A stretch of DNA of 18,341 nt from an uncultured Bacteroidales bacterium. GTDB taxonomy: Bacteria > Bacteroidota > Bacteroidia > Bacteroidales > UBA932. The DNA lies in assembly GCA_934678915.1 (NCBI GenBank), contig CAKUSF010000032.1:1-18341 (forward strand), written 5' to 3'. Position 1 is the stretch's first letter. Each line of letters opens with the position of its first letter. Both the position numbers and the translations under genes were made by a program. Positions 1 through 7,868 of this stretch are shown here, piece by piece. The notes under the pieces are model-generated. The model made no database searches, was not told where the DNA came from, and saw only the letters and a program-made list of their open reading frames with translations.

Positions 1-860
<860 letters not shown>

Positions 861-907
861 AGTAAAATGTGTTTTTATAAAGTTAAACTTATTCTCAATA
901 AGTGCCG

Positions 908-939
908 CAAATTTAAGGAATTTTTATCCATTACTCAAA
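908..939 (-). promoter_or_regulatory. Predicted Bacteroidetes-type promoter of pckA
   Basis: On the minus strand, positions 915-908 read TAAATTTG, a perfect match to the Bacteroidetes -7 consensus TAnnTTTG. Positions 939-936 read TTTG, matching the -33 element, with 20 bases between the two. Transcription would start near 900, giving a leader of about 40 nt. The small inverted repeat CTTATT-CTC-AATAAG at 888-902 lies at the expected start of the RNA and could be an operator or just an AT-rich chance match. Confidence 0.6.
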
Positions 940-959
940 TGAGAAAGAGATTAATTTCG

Positions 960-967
960 TACATTTG
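960..967 (+). promoter_or_regulatory. Predicted -7 promoter element of recQ
   Basis: TACATTTG fits the Bacteroidetes -7 consensus TAnnTTTG and lies 82 bases before the recQ start codon. I see no convincing TTTG -33 element at the right distance upstream, so this is a candidate only. Transcription would begin near 972 and leave a leader of about 75 nt. Confidence 0.4.
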
Positions 968-1049
968 CTTAACCGGTGCCGAACACTGCAAATAGTTTGC
1001 CAGCAATCATCGCAACGGGTTGAAATAAAACGGTTTAAAGATTTTTAAT

Positions 1050-3038
1050 ATGTCACCGTCAGAAGTGTTGAAAGAATATTGGGGCTACGATGGTTTTCGT
1101 CCGATGCAGGAGGAGATCATCACAGCTGCCCTTGAGGGAAAGGATGTGCTGGCCATTATGCCTACGGGCGGTGGCAAGTCGATTTGTTTTCAGGTTCCTG
1201 GCCTGATGAAAGACGGGATCACACTGGTCGTGACTCCGCTGATTGCTCTAATGAAGGATCAAGTCCAGAATCTGAACGACAGGGGAGTGAGGGCCTTGGC
1301 GATCCATGCCGGCATGAACAGACGAGAGGTAGATCTTGCTCTGAACAATGCCGCCTACGGAGATTACAAATTTCTCTATCTGTCTCCGGAAAGGCTTGGA
1401 ACTCAGCTGTTTCAGTCCTACATTGATGTCTTAGACGTCTGCTTCATAGTTGTCGATGAGGCGCACTGCATCTCTCAGTGGGGCTATGATTTCAGACCTG
1501 ACTACCTTAAAATCGGAGATCTGCGAGAGCGAATTGACGCACCAGTGATAGCTCTGACAGCCACAGCCACTCAGGCGGTCGCGCAGGACATTATGGAGCG
1601 TCTTGGCTTCAAGGAGAAGCTGTTGCTCAAAAGTGGTTTCGAGAGACCTAACCTTAGTTACATAGTGCGGCAGGTAGAGGATAAATATTCCCAGATTCTG
1701 AACATCTGCAACGGGGTTCATGGAACAGGAATAGTCTATGCGAGGAATCGTCGGAAGTGCGAGGAACTTTCGGCCTTCCTTCAGGCTCAGGGAGTCTCAG
1801 CCTCGTTCTACCACGCTGGACTTGGCGGGCAGGCAAGGGCGGAGCGTCAGTCGGCATGGAAGAGCGGTGCGATTAGGGTGATGGTCTGCACGAACGCCTT
1901 TGGAATGGGAATTGACAAGCCGGACGTGCGTTTCGTGGTGCATTATGATCTTCCGGAAAGCCCGGAGGCATATTTCCAGGAGGCTGGGCGGGCGGGACGC
2001 GATGGGAAGCGCTCGTACGCTGTGCAGCTTTGGAACGGAGTCGATGTGCGGAGGGCGAAGCAGATAGAGGATGTCTCTTTCCCTTCACTTGAATATATCG
2101 AGGACATCTACCAGAAACTTCACGTGTTCTTCGAAATTCCTTATGACACTGGAATCGGGCGCCAGCTGAAGTTTAAGATCGAGGATTTCTGCAAGCGTTT
2201 CGGCCTTCAGCGGGCTCCAGCGTTTTATGCACTCAAATACCTTGAGCGGACGGAGCATCTGACATATTCAGAGGAAGTTGACATTCCGACTAAGGTGCGG
2301 ATCAATGTTGACCGGAAGGCTTTGTATGACATTGAGTTGGCGGATCGGGGACAGGCGGCGGTGCTGGAGGCTCTGATGCGGAGTTACACGGGCATATTCT
2401 CTTTCCTTCAGCAGATCGATGAGGAATATGTTGCTCACCGCGCTGGCCAGACCGTCTCTCAACTCCGGCAGTCACTCTACCGCTTGTCATTGGCTCACGT
2501 AATCACCTATGTGCCGACCGACCACTCCGATGTGGTTGTCCTTCATCATGATAGGCTCCGTCCCGGCAATGTCAACCTAATGCCGTCCCGCTATGCGATG
2601 CTGAAAGGAACTTCGCACGACCGCAGCACCGCAATGCTTGAATATGTCAGCGAGACCACTGAGTGCCGTTCCCGCTACCTCCTCCGTTATTTCGGCCAGA
2701 CCGAGACCACCGACTGCGGCACCTGTGACATCTGCCGCGCCCGTAGAGCCTCCGCTCCAGTCCTTGAGCCTGCCGAAAGACCGGCCCCTGAGCCTGCCGA
2801 AGGGCCGGTTGCTACAACAAGCTCAGTTGCTTCGGCAATCTCAGCAACCGGCCCTGCCCGCACCATGCAGCAGATGACAAGGCGGAAGTTGATTGAATAT
2901 ATCAATGGAAAAGACGGGAAATATTCCCTCGAAGAGATCGTCTCCGAGTTCGACAACCCCTCTAAAAACTATTCCCCCGACTACCTAGACATCCTCCGCA
3001 ACCTCATCGACAACGGTGATGTGCCGATGTACAGGTGA
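1050..3038 (+). CDS. recQ: RecQ-family ATP-dependent DNA helicase
   Basis: A 3'-5' DNA helicase of superfamily 2 that unwinds recombination and stalled-fork structures. It is 662 residues, longer than E. coli RecQ (about 609). The helicase core has Walker A PTGGGKS at 38-44, DEAH at 136-139 followed by CISQWGYDFRPDY, ALTATA near 168, and the motif VI region QEAGRAGR at 310-317. Four cysteines, C539, C556, C559 and C562, have the C-x16-C-x2-C-x2-C spacing of the RecQ zinc cluster. Here the cluster lies after a long helical region, as in a second RecQ type common in Bacteroidetes, and there is no evident HRDC domain. A Pro/Ala/Glu linker (about 571-602) follows the zinc cluster and is encoded by a palindromic repeat listed separately. 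The last 55 residues resemble a small helical domain. The stop abuts the stop of the convergent downstream gene. Confidence 0.93.
   Translation: MSPSEVLKEYWGYDGFRPMQEEIITAALEGKDVLAIMPTGGGKSICFQVPGLMKDGITLVVTPLIALMKDQVQNLNDRGVRALAIHAGMNRREVDLALNNAAYGDYKFLYLSPERLGTQLFQSYIDVLDVCFIVVDEAHCISQWGYDFRPDYLKIGDLRERIDAPVIALTATATQAVAQDIMERLGFKEKLLLKSGFERPNLSYIVRQVEDKYSQILNICNGVHGTGIVYARNRRKCEELSAFLQAQGVSASFYHAGLGGQARAERQSAWKSGAIRVMVCTNAFGMGIDKPDVRFVVHYDLPESPEAYFQEAGRAGRDGKRSYAVQLWNGVDVRRAKQIEDVSFPSLEYIEDIYQKLHVFFEIPYDTGIGRQLKFKIEDFCKRFGLQRAPAFYALKYLERTEHLTYSEEVDIPTKVRINVDRKALYDIELADRGQAAVLEALMRSYTGIFSFLQQIDEEYVAHRAGQTVSQLRQSLYRLSLAHVITYVPTDHSDVVVLHHDRLRPGNVNLMPSRYAMLKGTSHDRSTAMLEYVSETTECRSRYLLRYFGQTETTDCGTCDICRARRASAPVLEPAERPAPEPAEGPVATTSSVASAISATGPARTMQQMTRRKLIEYINGKDGKYSLEEIVSEFDNPSKNYSPDYLDILRNLIDNGDVPMYR
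2762..2855 (+). repeat. Palindromic repeat inserted in frame in recQ
   Basis: Two 24-base direct units occupy 2762-2785 and 2786-2809 and share TTGAGCCTGCCGAA / CTGAGCCTGCCGAA. The second unit runs into a perfect 13-base inverted repeat, AGGGCCGGTTGCT at 2801-2813 and its complement at 2843-2855, around a 29-nt loop. That loop contains TTGC-TTCG-GCAA at 2827-2838. An alternative hairpin pairs 2780-2787 with 2802-2809. CTTCGGCAATCTCAG at 2830-2844 is an inverted copy of CTGAGCCTGCCGAAG at 2788-2802 with two differences. The whole element is read in frame as a Pro/Ala/Glu/Ser/Thr linker at about residues 571-602. The related element is in mtaB at 5009-5072. Confidence 0.75.
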
Positions 3039-3980
3039 TCATTCTATGACAAGGCCGTCGTAGGCGGGACGGACGATTGAATGGATGCCACGGTCGCGGC
3101 AAAGGGCTTCGAGGTCTTTGCTGAACTGGTTGTGACGGGGGAATGTGTGGGAGAGGTGGGTGAGCCAGGTGTGTTCCGCACCGATGCGGTCGGCCAACTC
3201 AAGGGCTTCGTCAAGACTGAAGTGCGAGTGATGTTTCTTGTAGCCTACCGTGTTGAGGGTCACATGCTTGAGACCATGTAGTTTCTCGAATTCGCATTCG
3301 GGAATGAAACTCATGTCCGTGATGTAGGCGATGTCACCGAAACGGAATCCTAAGACTGGCAGTTTGTCGTGCAGCCCTCGAATCGGTATGATTTCCACTC
3401 CTCCGGTCGAGGCGGCCATTGATGCCGGGTCCGCCTTATCGATGATGTCCTCCAACTTGCGGCCGGTCGGAATCAGCCTACCGTCCGGCATTTTGTAATG
3501 GTAGCCGACATCATGAACCCAGACCAGTTCCATGTCCTTGGCGTTAGGGTAGACCAAGAACGGATTCTCGTCAATAATGTGTAGGTGCCATTCCGGGGCG
3601 CCTGGGTATTTCGGAAAAGCAAAGACGTAAGGATATTCCTTTATTAGGTCATTGAGGACGTTTCGCTCGCAGTAGATTTCGGCTGCCCGTTTGTCGATGT
3701 AGTTGAGCGAGCGCACATCGTCAAGGCCTCCGGTGTGGTCCTTGTGGTTGTGTGTCAGTAGTATGGCATCAAGATGGCAAAGGTCGTGGGCAAGCATCTG
3801 CATCCTGAAATCCGGCCCAGCGTCCACAAGGATGTTCAGCCCGCCATATTCAACAAACACGGAGGAGCGGAACCGCTTGTCCTTCGCGTCCGGGGATTTG
3901 CACACATCGCATTTGCAGCCGATGATCGGAACCCCCTGTGAGGTTCCAGTGCCCAAGAATGTAAGCCTTGCCTTGTCCAT
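3039..3980 (-). CDS. PhnP-like metallo-beta-lactamase-fold hydrolase
   Basis: A 313-residue cytoplasmic metallohydrolase, probably a phosphodiesterase. It opens LTFLGTGTSQGVPIIGC and has C22, C24 and C27 in the C-x-C-x2-C pattern that binds a structural zinc in PhnP. The metal-binding motif HNHKDH is at 77-82, with DAGPDFR at 53-59, TDMSF in the second half, and LTHLSHTF near the C-terminus supplying a late histidine. PhnP proper hydrolyses phosphoribosyl cyclic phosphate in phosphonate breakdown, but no phosphonate genes are nearby, so the substrate here is unknown. It lies 93 bases downstream of mtaB on the same strand, and I see no TAnnTTTG box in that gap, so co-transcription with folB and mtaB is likely. 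Its stop codon touches that of recQ. Confidence 0.85.
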   Translation of the reverse strand: MDKARLTFLGTGTSQGVPIIGCKCDVCKSPDAKDKRFRSSVFVEYGGLNILVDAGPDFRMQMLAHDLCHLDAILLTHNHKDHTGGLDDVRSLNYIDKRAAEIYCERNVLNDLIKEYPYVFAFPKYPGAPEWHLHIIDENPFLVYPNAKDMELVWVHDVGYHYKMPDGRLIPTGRKLEDIIDKADPASMAASTGGVEIIPIRGLHDKLPVLGFRFGDIAYITDMSFIPECEFEKLHGLKHVTLNTVGYKKHHSHFSLDEALELADRIGAEHTWLTHLSHTFPRHNQFSKDLEALCRDRGIHSIVRPAYDGLVIE

Positions 3981-4073
3981 GATATTAGTGAATTGTGTCT
4001 TTGCTTTTGTAAATGTTTGAAATTGAGGATGTCTATTGATTTTTAAGCCGGGCCTGATTCCTCGAAACGAATG

Positions 4074-5480
4074 TCAGATTGTAATGTCTTCTATCATATT
4101 CACAAGCGCCGGGTCATAAGGCCTTTCGATGCGGATGTAGTTGCCAGTGTAGCCTCCCATCAGCCCGTCCTTGACATCGGATTCCCAAAGCACCTGCGAG
4201 CGTCTGCCCCGGTTCTTCGCCACAAATTCCGAATGCAATCTGGTGCATAACTCCTCAAGCCTTGCCACCCGTTCCGTCTTTACAGAATCTTTGACCTGAT
4301 CCTTCCATCCGGCAGCGACAGTGCCCGGACGTCGGGAGTACGGGAACACATGGATGAACGCTGGTTTAACGCGGTCCTTAAGGAATGAATAGGTCTCCTC
4401 GAAGAGCTCATCCGTCTCTCCCGGCAGACCTGCTATGACATCTATGCCGAAGAACACGAACGGTTTGGAGGTGTCACCGGGTTTAGGATCCATCACGGAG
4501 CGGATGTAGTCGATCCTGTCGGTGAAGAACTCCGTAGTGTAGCGTCGGCCGACTCTTTTGAGAATCGTGTCCGACCCTGACTGTAAGGGAATATGAAAGT
4601 GTGGCTGGAACTTTGTGCCGGAGGCTATCCAGTCGATGATGTCTTCGGTGATGAGGTTCGGCTCGATTGACGAAATTCGGTAACGTTCGATTCCCTCGAC
4701 ATCGTTCAGGCGCTTCAGCAAGTCGAGGAAGCTTTCACCTGTGGTCCTGCCGAAGTCTCCAGTGTTGACTCCTGTGATGACGATCTCCTTGATTCCAGAT
4801 TTCGCTATCTTTTGGGCCTGCTCCAGAACCTCAGAAATCGGGATATTCCTTGAATTGCCCCTCGCGTAAGGAACTGTGCAGTAGGCGCAGAAGTTGTTGC
4901 ATCCGTCCTGCACCTTGAGGAATGACCTCGTTCTTTCCTCCGAAGAGAACGCTGTCATCGTCTCCTTCGAGATCTCCTTATACTCCGCCGCGCTCATCGG
5001 CTTCTGATCTTTCGGTCCCTGAGCTTGCCGAAGGGCCGTAGCAGTCGCTTCGACAGGCTCAGCGACCGAAAGTGATGGCTCACTGGTCGAGACCTGTGAG
5101 CCGCCAGAGATGGCTGTGCCATCACTGGCAGCGTCCTTCTTACGAAGAAGCTCCATTGTCTCGGAAACGACACGTGACTTCTCCTTGGCACCGAACACAA
5201 GGGCGACACCCTCAATGGCCTGAAGATCGTCTCTGCGGAGTTCAGCGTAACAGCCTGTCACGATGATCCTTGCCTCAGGTGAAGTGCGGTGCATCTTCCG
5301 GATTACATTCCGGCACTTCTTCTCTGCCCTCTCGGTGACCGAACAAGTGTTGATGAGATAGACATCGGCCTTGTCCTCCCACGGCACGACCGTGAGGCCG
5401 TTCGCGACGAACCCTCTCTCGTAAGTCGAAGTCTCAGCGTAGTTCAACTTGCAGCCAAGAGTCAGAAACGCTATCTTCAT
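4074..5480 (-). CDS. mtaB: tRNA (t6A37) methylthiotransferase MtaB
   Basis: A radical-SAM enzyme that converts t6A to ms2t6A at position 37 of tRNAs reading ANN codons, using two [4Fe-4S] clusters. I start it at the ATG at 5478-5480, giving 468 residues; an in-frame ATG 27 bases earlier lies inside folB and lacks the good Shine-Dalgarno AAGGAG at 5489-5494. The protein begins MKIAFLTLGCKLNYAET. The N-terminal cluster cysteines are C10, C46 (INTCSVTERAEKKC) and C77 (VTGCYAE). The radical-SAM motif is C194-x3-C198-x2-C201 in QDGCNNFCAYCTVPYARG. The C-terminus (RSQVLWES... to GGYTGNYIRIE) looks like a TRAM domain. Between the N-terminal domain and the radical-SAM core there is an unusual Ala/Glu/Gln-rich stretch at about 128-161, encoded largely by a palindromic repeat. 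MtaB proteins are usually about 430-450 residues, so this one is longer by roughly that insert. Confidence 0.92.
   Translation of the reverse strand: MKIAFLTLGCKLNYAETSTYERGFVANGLTVVPWEDKADVYLINTCSVTERAEKKCRNVIRKMHRTSPEARIIVTGCYAELRRDDLQAIEGVALVFGAKEKSRVVSETMELLRKKDAASDGTAISGGSQVSTSEPSLSVAEPVEATATALRQAQGPKDQKPMSAAEYKEISKETMTAFSSEERTRSFLKVQDGCNNFCAYCTVPYARGNSRNIPISEVLEQAQKIAKSGIKEIVITGVNTGDFGRTTGESFLDLLKRLNDVEGIERYRISSIEPNLITEDIIDWIASGTKFQPHFHIPLQSGSDTILKRVGRRYTTEFFTDRIDYIRSVMDPKPGDTSKPFVFFGIDVIAGLPGETDELFEETYSFLKDRVKPAFIHVFPYSRRPGTVAAGWKDQVKDSVKTERVARLEELCTRLHSEFVAKNRGRRSQVLWESDVKDGLMGGYTGNYIRIERPYDPALVNMIEDITI
5009..5072 (-). repeat. Palindromic repeat inserted in frame in mtaB
   Basis: A long imperfect inverted repeat: 5009-5033 pairs with 5048-5072, 22 of 25 positions matching, around a 14-base loop. 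The outer nine bases (CTTTCGGTC / GACCGAAAG) pair perfectly. In the mtaB reading direction it contains GCTGAGCCTGTCGAAG and CTTCGGCAAGCTCAG, closely matching GAGCCTGCCGAA and CTTCGGCAATCTCAG in the recQ element. Both copies read their first arm in the same frame (x-E-P-A/V-E); the second arm is in a different frame in the two genes. It encodes about residues 137-158 of MtaB. Confidence 0.75.
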
Positions 5481-5481
5481 C

Positions 5482-5862
5482 CTAAATGCTCCTTTTTTGA
5501 TCTCCAAAAGTGACTGTCACCCTTGACCACGCGCAAGGCCCGTTCACAGGTGGATTCTTCTTGGAAACCCTGATTTTACAATACGCTATGCCTTTGAACT
5601 CTTTATGTATTGATTCCGAAATCCTTCCAGCCACATTCTCCAGCAGGTTAGATGGAATGGCCATCTGCTCAGCAATGATGTCATAAATCCTTCCGTAGTC
5701 AATGGTGTCTTTAAGGTCGTCAGACTTCATGGCATCCTCCAGCCCGGTTTCTGCGAAAAAATCCACAATGAAAGTATTTCCTTCCTTGCGTTCTTTTTCC
5801 AGACAACCGTGGTAGGCGTAAAATTCCATGCCTTCGAGTTCGATTATCCCGTTTTTGTTCAT
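5482..5862 (-). CDS. folB: Dihydroneopterin aldolase
   Basis: Cleaves 7,8-dihydroneopterin to 6-hydroxymethyl-dihydropterin and glycolaldehyde in folate biosynthesis; it acts as a cytoplasmic multimer. At 126 residues it has the usual FolB length. Recognisable blocks are GMEFYAYHGCLEKERKEGN (11-29, with E22 at the substrate-binding glutamate position), TIDYG (53-57, Y56), LLENVAGR (73-80) and VSKKNPPV (99-106), which carries the catalytic lysine at about 101-102. The TAG stop is one base upstream of the mtaB ATG, so the two genes are very probably translationally coupled. No other folate gene is visible in the window. Confidence 0.93.
   Translation of the reverse strand: MNKNGIIELEGMEFYAYHGCLEKERKEGNTFIVDFFAETGLEDAMKSDDLKDTIDYGRIYDIIAEQMAIPSNLLENVAGRISESIHKEFKGIAYCKIRVSKKNPPVNGPCAWSRVTVTFGDQKRSI
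5489..5494 (-). promoter_or_regulatory. Shine-Dalgarno site that sets the mtaB start
   Basis: AAGGAG on the minus strand, eight bases before the ATG at 5478-5480 and inside the last codons of folB. Such a clear site is unusual in this window. It favours the downstream ATG over the in-frame ATG at 5505-5507. Confidence 0.6.
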
Positions 5863-5881
5863 ATTCGTGAATATTCTTGTG

Positions 5882-5889
5882 CGAAGTTA
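5882..5889 (-). promoter_or_regulatory. Candidate -7 element upstream of folB
   Basis: On the minus strand this reads TAACTTCG, one mismatch from TAnnTTTG, 20 bases before the folB ATG. No -33 TTTG is evident at the expected distance, so this is a weak prediction. It is the best match I can see on this strand in the folB upstream gap. Confidence 0.3.
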
Positions 5890-5973
5890 GACAAAATCCT
5901 CTACTAACCGAACATTGATTGCCGAGATTCTTTATTAATATGCTTGAAAAGACAGAAAAAGCATTGTTTTCAC

Positions 5974-6006
5974 CGCTGCTATATTCAAAATGAATTTGTA
6001 ACTTTG
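5974..6006 (+). promoter_or_regulatory. Predicted promoter of the RsmI-like methyltransferase gene
   Basis: TAACTTTG at 5999-6006 matches TAnnTTTG exactly, with TTG at 5974-5976 as a possible -33 element 22 bases upstream. The -7 box ends only seven bases before the ATG at 6014, so the transcript would have almost no 5' leader. Confidence 0.5.
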
Positions 6007-6013
6007 TAAAACT

Positions 6014-6733
6014 ATGGCAAAAGGAAAACTTTATCTGATTCCGTCTCCTTTGGGGGAATATGATCCCTCTGAGGTCATTCCGGCACCGGTTCTGGAGCGT
6101 CTGAAAGGTATTCGTAAATATGTCGTCGAAGAGGCGCGTACAGTACGCCGCTATCTGTCTGCGGCAGGGCTTAAAGGGCACATCAACGAACTGGAACTCA
6201 GAGAATTGAACGAACATACAAAACCGGTTGAGGTCGAGGCGTTGCTGTCTATGTTTTCCGATCCGGACGGATCCCCGACAGATGTCGGACTTATCTCAGA
6301 GGCTGGACTTCCGGCTGTGGCCGACCCGGGGGCTCAGCTGGTGGCGCTTTGCCATATTCATGGAATACAAGTTGTACCGATGGTCGGTCCATCCTCATTA
6401 ATGCTTGCATTGATGGGGTCAGGGCTTAACGGTCAGAGTTTCGCGTTCTGCGGCTACCTGCCAGCCAAGACTGACGAGCGACGAAAAGCTATTCGTGAAA
6501 TAGAGAGAAGGTCTTCGCTATTGAATCAGACTGAGATATTCATAGAGACACCGTATCGCAACGATTCGATGATGGCTGATTTGCTGGCGACCCTTCAGAC
6601 GAAGACACGCCTTTGCGTTGCCGCTGACATCACGCTCCCTGACGAGAGCATTCAGACGAAGACCGTAAAGGAATGGCAGAAGACGAAATTATCAATTGGC
6701 AAGCGTCCTTGCGTGTTCCTTTTGCTCGCATAA
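6014..6733 (+). CDS. RsmI-type SAM-dependent methyltransferase (tetrapyrrole methylase fold)
   Basis: A 239-residue member of the tetrapyrrole-methylase superfamily, closest to RsmI, which 2'-O-methylates C1402 of 16S rRNA. Matching blocks are LYLIPSPLGEYD at the N-terminus (RsmI: LY..ATPIGN.D), EEARTVRRYL at about 39-48, GLISEAGLPAVADPGAQLV at about 92-110, VPMVGPSS, CGYLP and FIETPYRND. It is shorter than E. coli RsmI (286 residues), lacking the C-terminal extension. Bacteroidetes often carry both a canonical RsmI and this shorter relative, so the exact rRNA target is uncertain and I give no symbol. It is followed 21 bases later by the phosphatase gene on the same strand. The start ATG follows the -7 promoter box so closely that leaderless translation is likely. 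Confidence 0.85.
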   Translation: MAKGKLYLIPSPLGEYDPSEVIPAPVLERLKGIRKYVVEEARTVRRYLSAAGLKGHINELELRELNEHTKPVEVEALLSMFSDPDGSPTDVGLISEAGLPAVADPGAQLVALCHIHGIQVVPMVGPSSLMLALMGSGLNGQSFAFCGYLPAKTDERRKAIREIERRSSLLNQTEIFIETPYRNDSMMADLLATLQTKTRLCVAADITLPDESIQTKTVKEWQKTKLSIGKRPCVFLLLA

Positions 6734-6754
6734 AACACATAATCAATAATAATT

Positions 6755-7855
6755 ATGAGAAAAACAATCGCTTTTATTCTGCTTGCGGTCCTGATGGTCG
6801 TTCCGGCTGGAGCCAAAGACAAGGCTCCCAAGAATGAAAAGGTCAAGAATGTGATTTTGATTATTGGAGATGGAATGGGACTAGGAGCTGCCGCTTCGTG
6901 GATGATCAATCAGAACTATGGACCTACATGTTTTGACAGGGCGCAGTTCGCAGCTGTTGTCAAGACATATTCTGCCAATAGTAAGACTACTGATTCTGCT
7001 GCTGCCGCTACTGCTATTGCCACTGGTCACAAGACTAACAATAGTATGCTTGGCATGTTGCCGGACAGCACCAAACCTTCAAGCATAGCAAGACTTGCTA
7101 AGGATAAAGGACTTGGAACGGGAATAGTAGCCACATCTTATGTTCTAGATGCCACTCCTGGGGGATTTTACGCTCATGTGGGCAAGCGTGGGGAAAGAAA
7201 ACAGGTTGCTGAGGATCTCATTGCTTTTAGGCCTGATGTCATTATAGGAGGTGGGCGAAAGTATTTCACAAAAAAGAAGTACACTGACGAGAATCTGATT
7301 GAAAAGGCCATTGACGATGGTTTTACTTATGTTGAGACGCCAGAGGAGTTTTATGCGACCAAAGCCACTCCGATTCTTGGCCTTCTTGATGACGGGGCAC
7401 AAATTGATGAAGCTGAGGTTGATTCCGATCTTCTTTCAGATTTGGCAAAGCACACATGGGACATTTTGGAGAATAACAATAAAGGCTTCTTTTCGATGAT
7501 AGAAGGTTCTTTGATCGATCATGCAGCTCATGCCAACAACACTGAAGAATTGCTTTGGTGGATGGAGGAGTTTGACAAACTGGTCAATGCGGCTTTTGAC
7601 TATGCCGACACTCATAAAGGAACCCTAGTCCTTGTTACAGCTGACCATGAGACAGGAGGTATATCTCTTGTGCCGGGTAGCAAGGATTTTACAAAAGGCG
7701 AAAGCGGTCTTGACGTGAAATATTCTACTACTGGTCACACCGCGTCCCCTGTTATTCTCTATGCCTATGGCGCATCCTCTTGGAAGTTCAGCGGGGTGAT
7801 CGAGAACACTGACATCTTCAAAAGAATGAAAATGACACTGATAGATAAAAAATAA
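6755..7855 (+). CDS. Secreted alkaline phosphatase
   Basis: A 366-residue phosphomonoesterase that releases inorganic phosphate from organic phosphates in the periplasm. It starts MRKTIAFILLAVLMVVPAGA, a signal peptide with a likely cut after A20. Aligned by eye to E. coli PhoA: D39 in LIIGDGMG (metal), nucleophile S81 in TTDSAAAATA, D132 and T134 in LDATPGGFYAHV, R145 (phosphate-binding Arg166), E250 and D255 in IEGSLIDHAAHAN, H259, D297-H298 in TADHETGG, and H328 in TTGHTA. All metal ligands and the nucleophile are present, so it should be active. The position of PhoA Lys328 is His256 here, as in mammalian and some bacterial enzymes. It lies between the methyltransferase and the hexosaminidase genes with short gaps; no own promoter box is apparent in the 21-base gap upstream. 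Confidence 0.93.
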   Translation: MRKTIAFILLAVLMVVPAGAKDKAPKNEKVKNVILIIGDGMGLGAAASWMINQNYGPTCFDRAQFAAVVKTYSANSKTTDSAAAATAIATGHKTNNSMLGMLPDSTKPSSIARLAKDKGLGTGIVATSYVLDATPGGFYAHVGKRGERKQVAEDLIAFRPDVIIGGGRKYFTKKKYTDENLIEKAIDDGFTYVETPEEFYATKATPILGLLDDGAQIDEAEVDSDLLSDLAKHTWDILENNNKGFFSMIEGSLIDHAAHANNTEELLWWMEEFDKLVNAAFDYADTHKGTLVLVTADHETGGISLVPGSKDFTKGESGLDVKYSTTGHTASPVILYAYGASSWKFSGVIENTDIFKRMKMTLIDKK

Positions 7856-7868
7856 GTAGGTTTAAAAT

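Noticed and set aside
2762..2855. recQ repeat as a CRISPR or integron site
   Set aside because: Only two imperfect adjacent units without spacers, translated in frame, and no cas or integrase gene in the window.
5861..5876. ATATTC-GT-GAATAT inverted repeat at the folB start as an operator
   Set aside because: Only six AT-rich bases per arm, and GAATAT is frequent throughout the window; chance is sufficient.
5720..6217. Minus-strand open frame of 165 codons spanning the folB/methyltransferase gap
   Set aside because: It overlaps two well-supported genes in other frames and the promoter region, and its protein has no recognisable motif.
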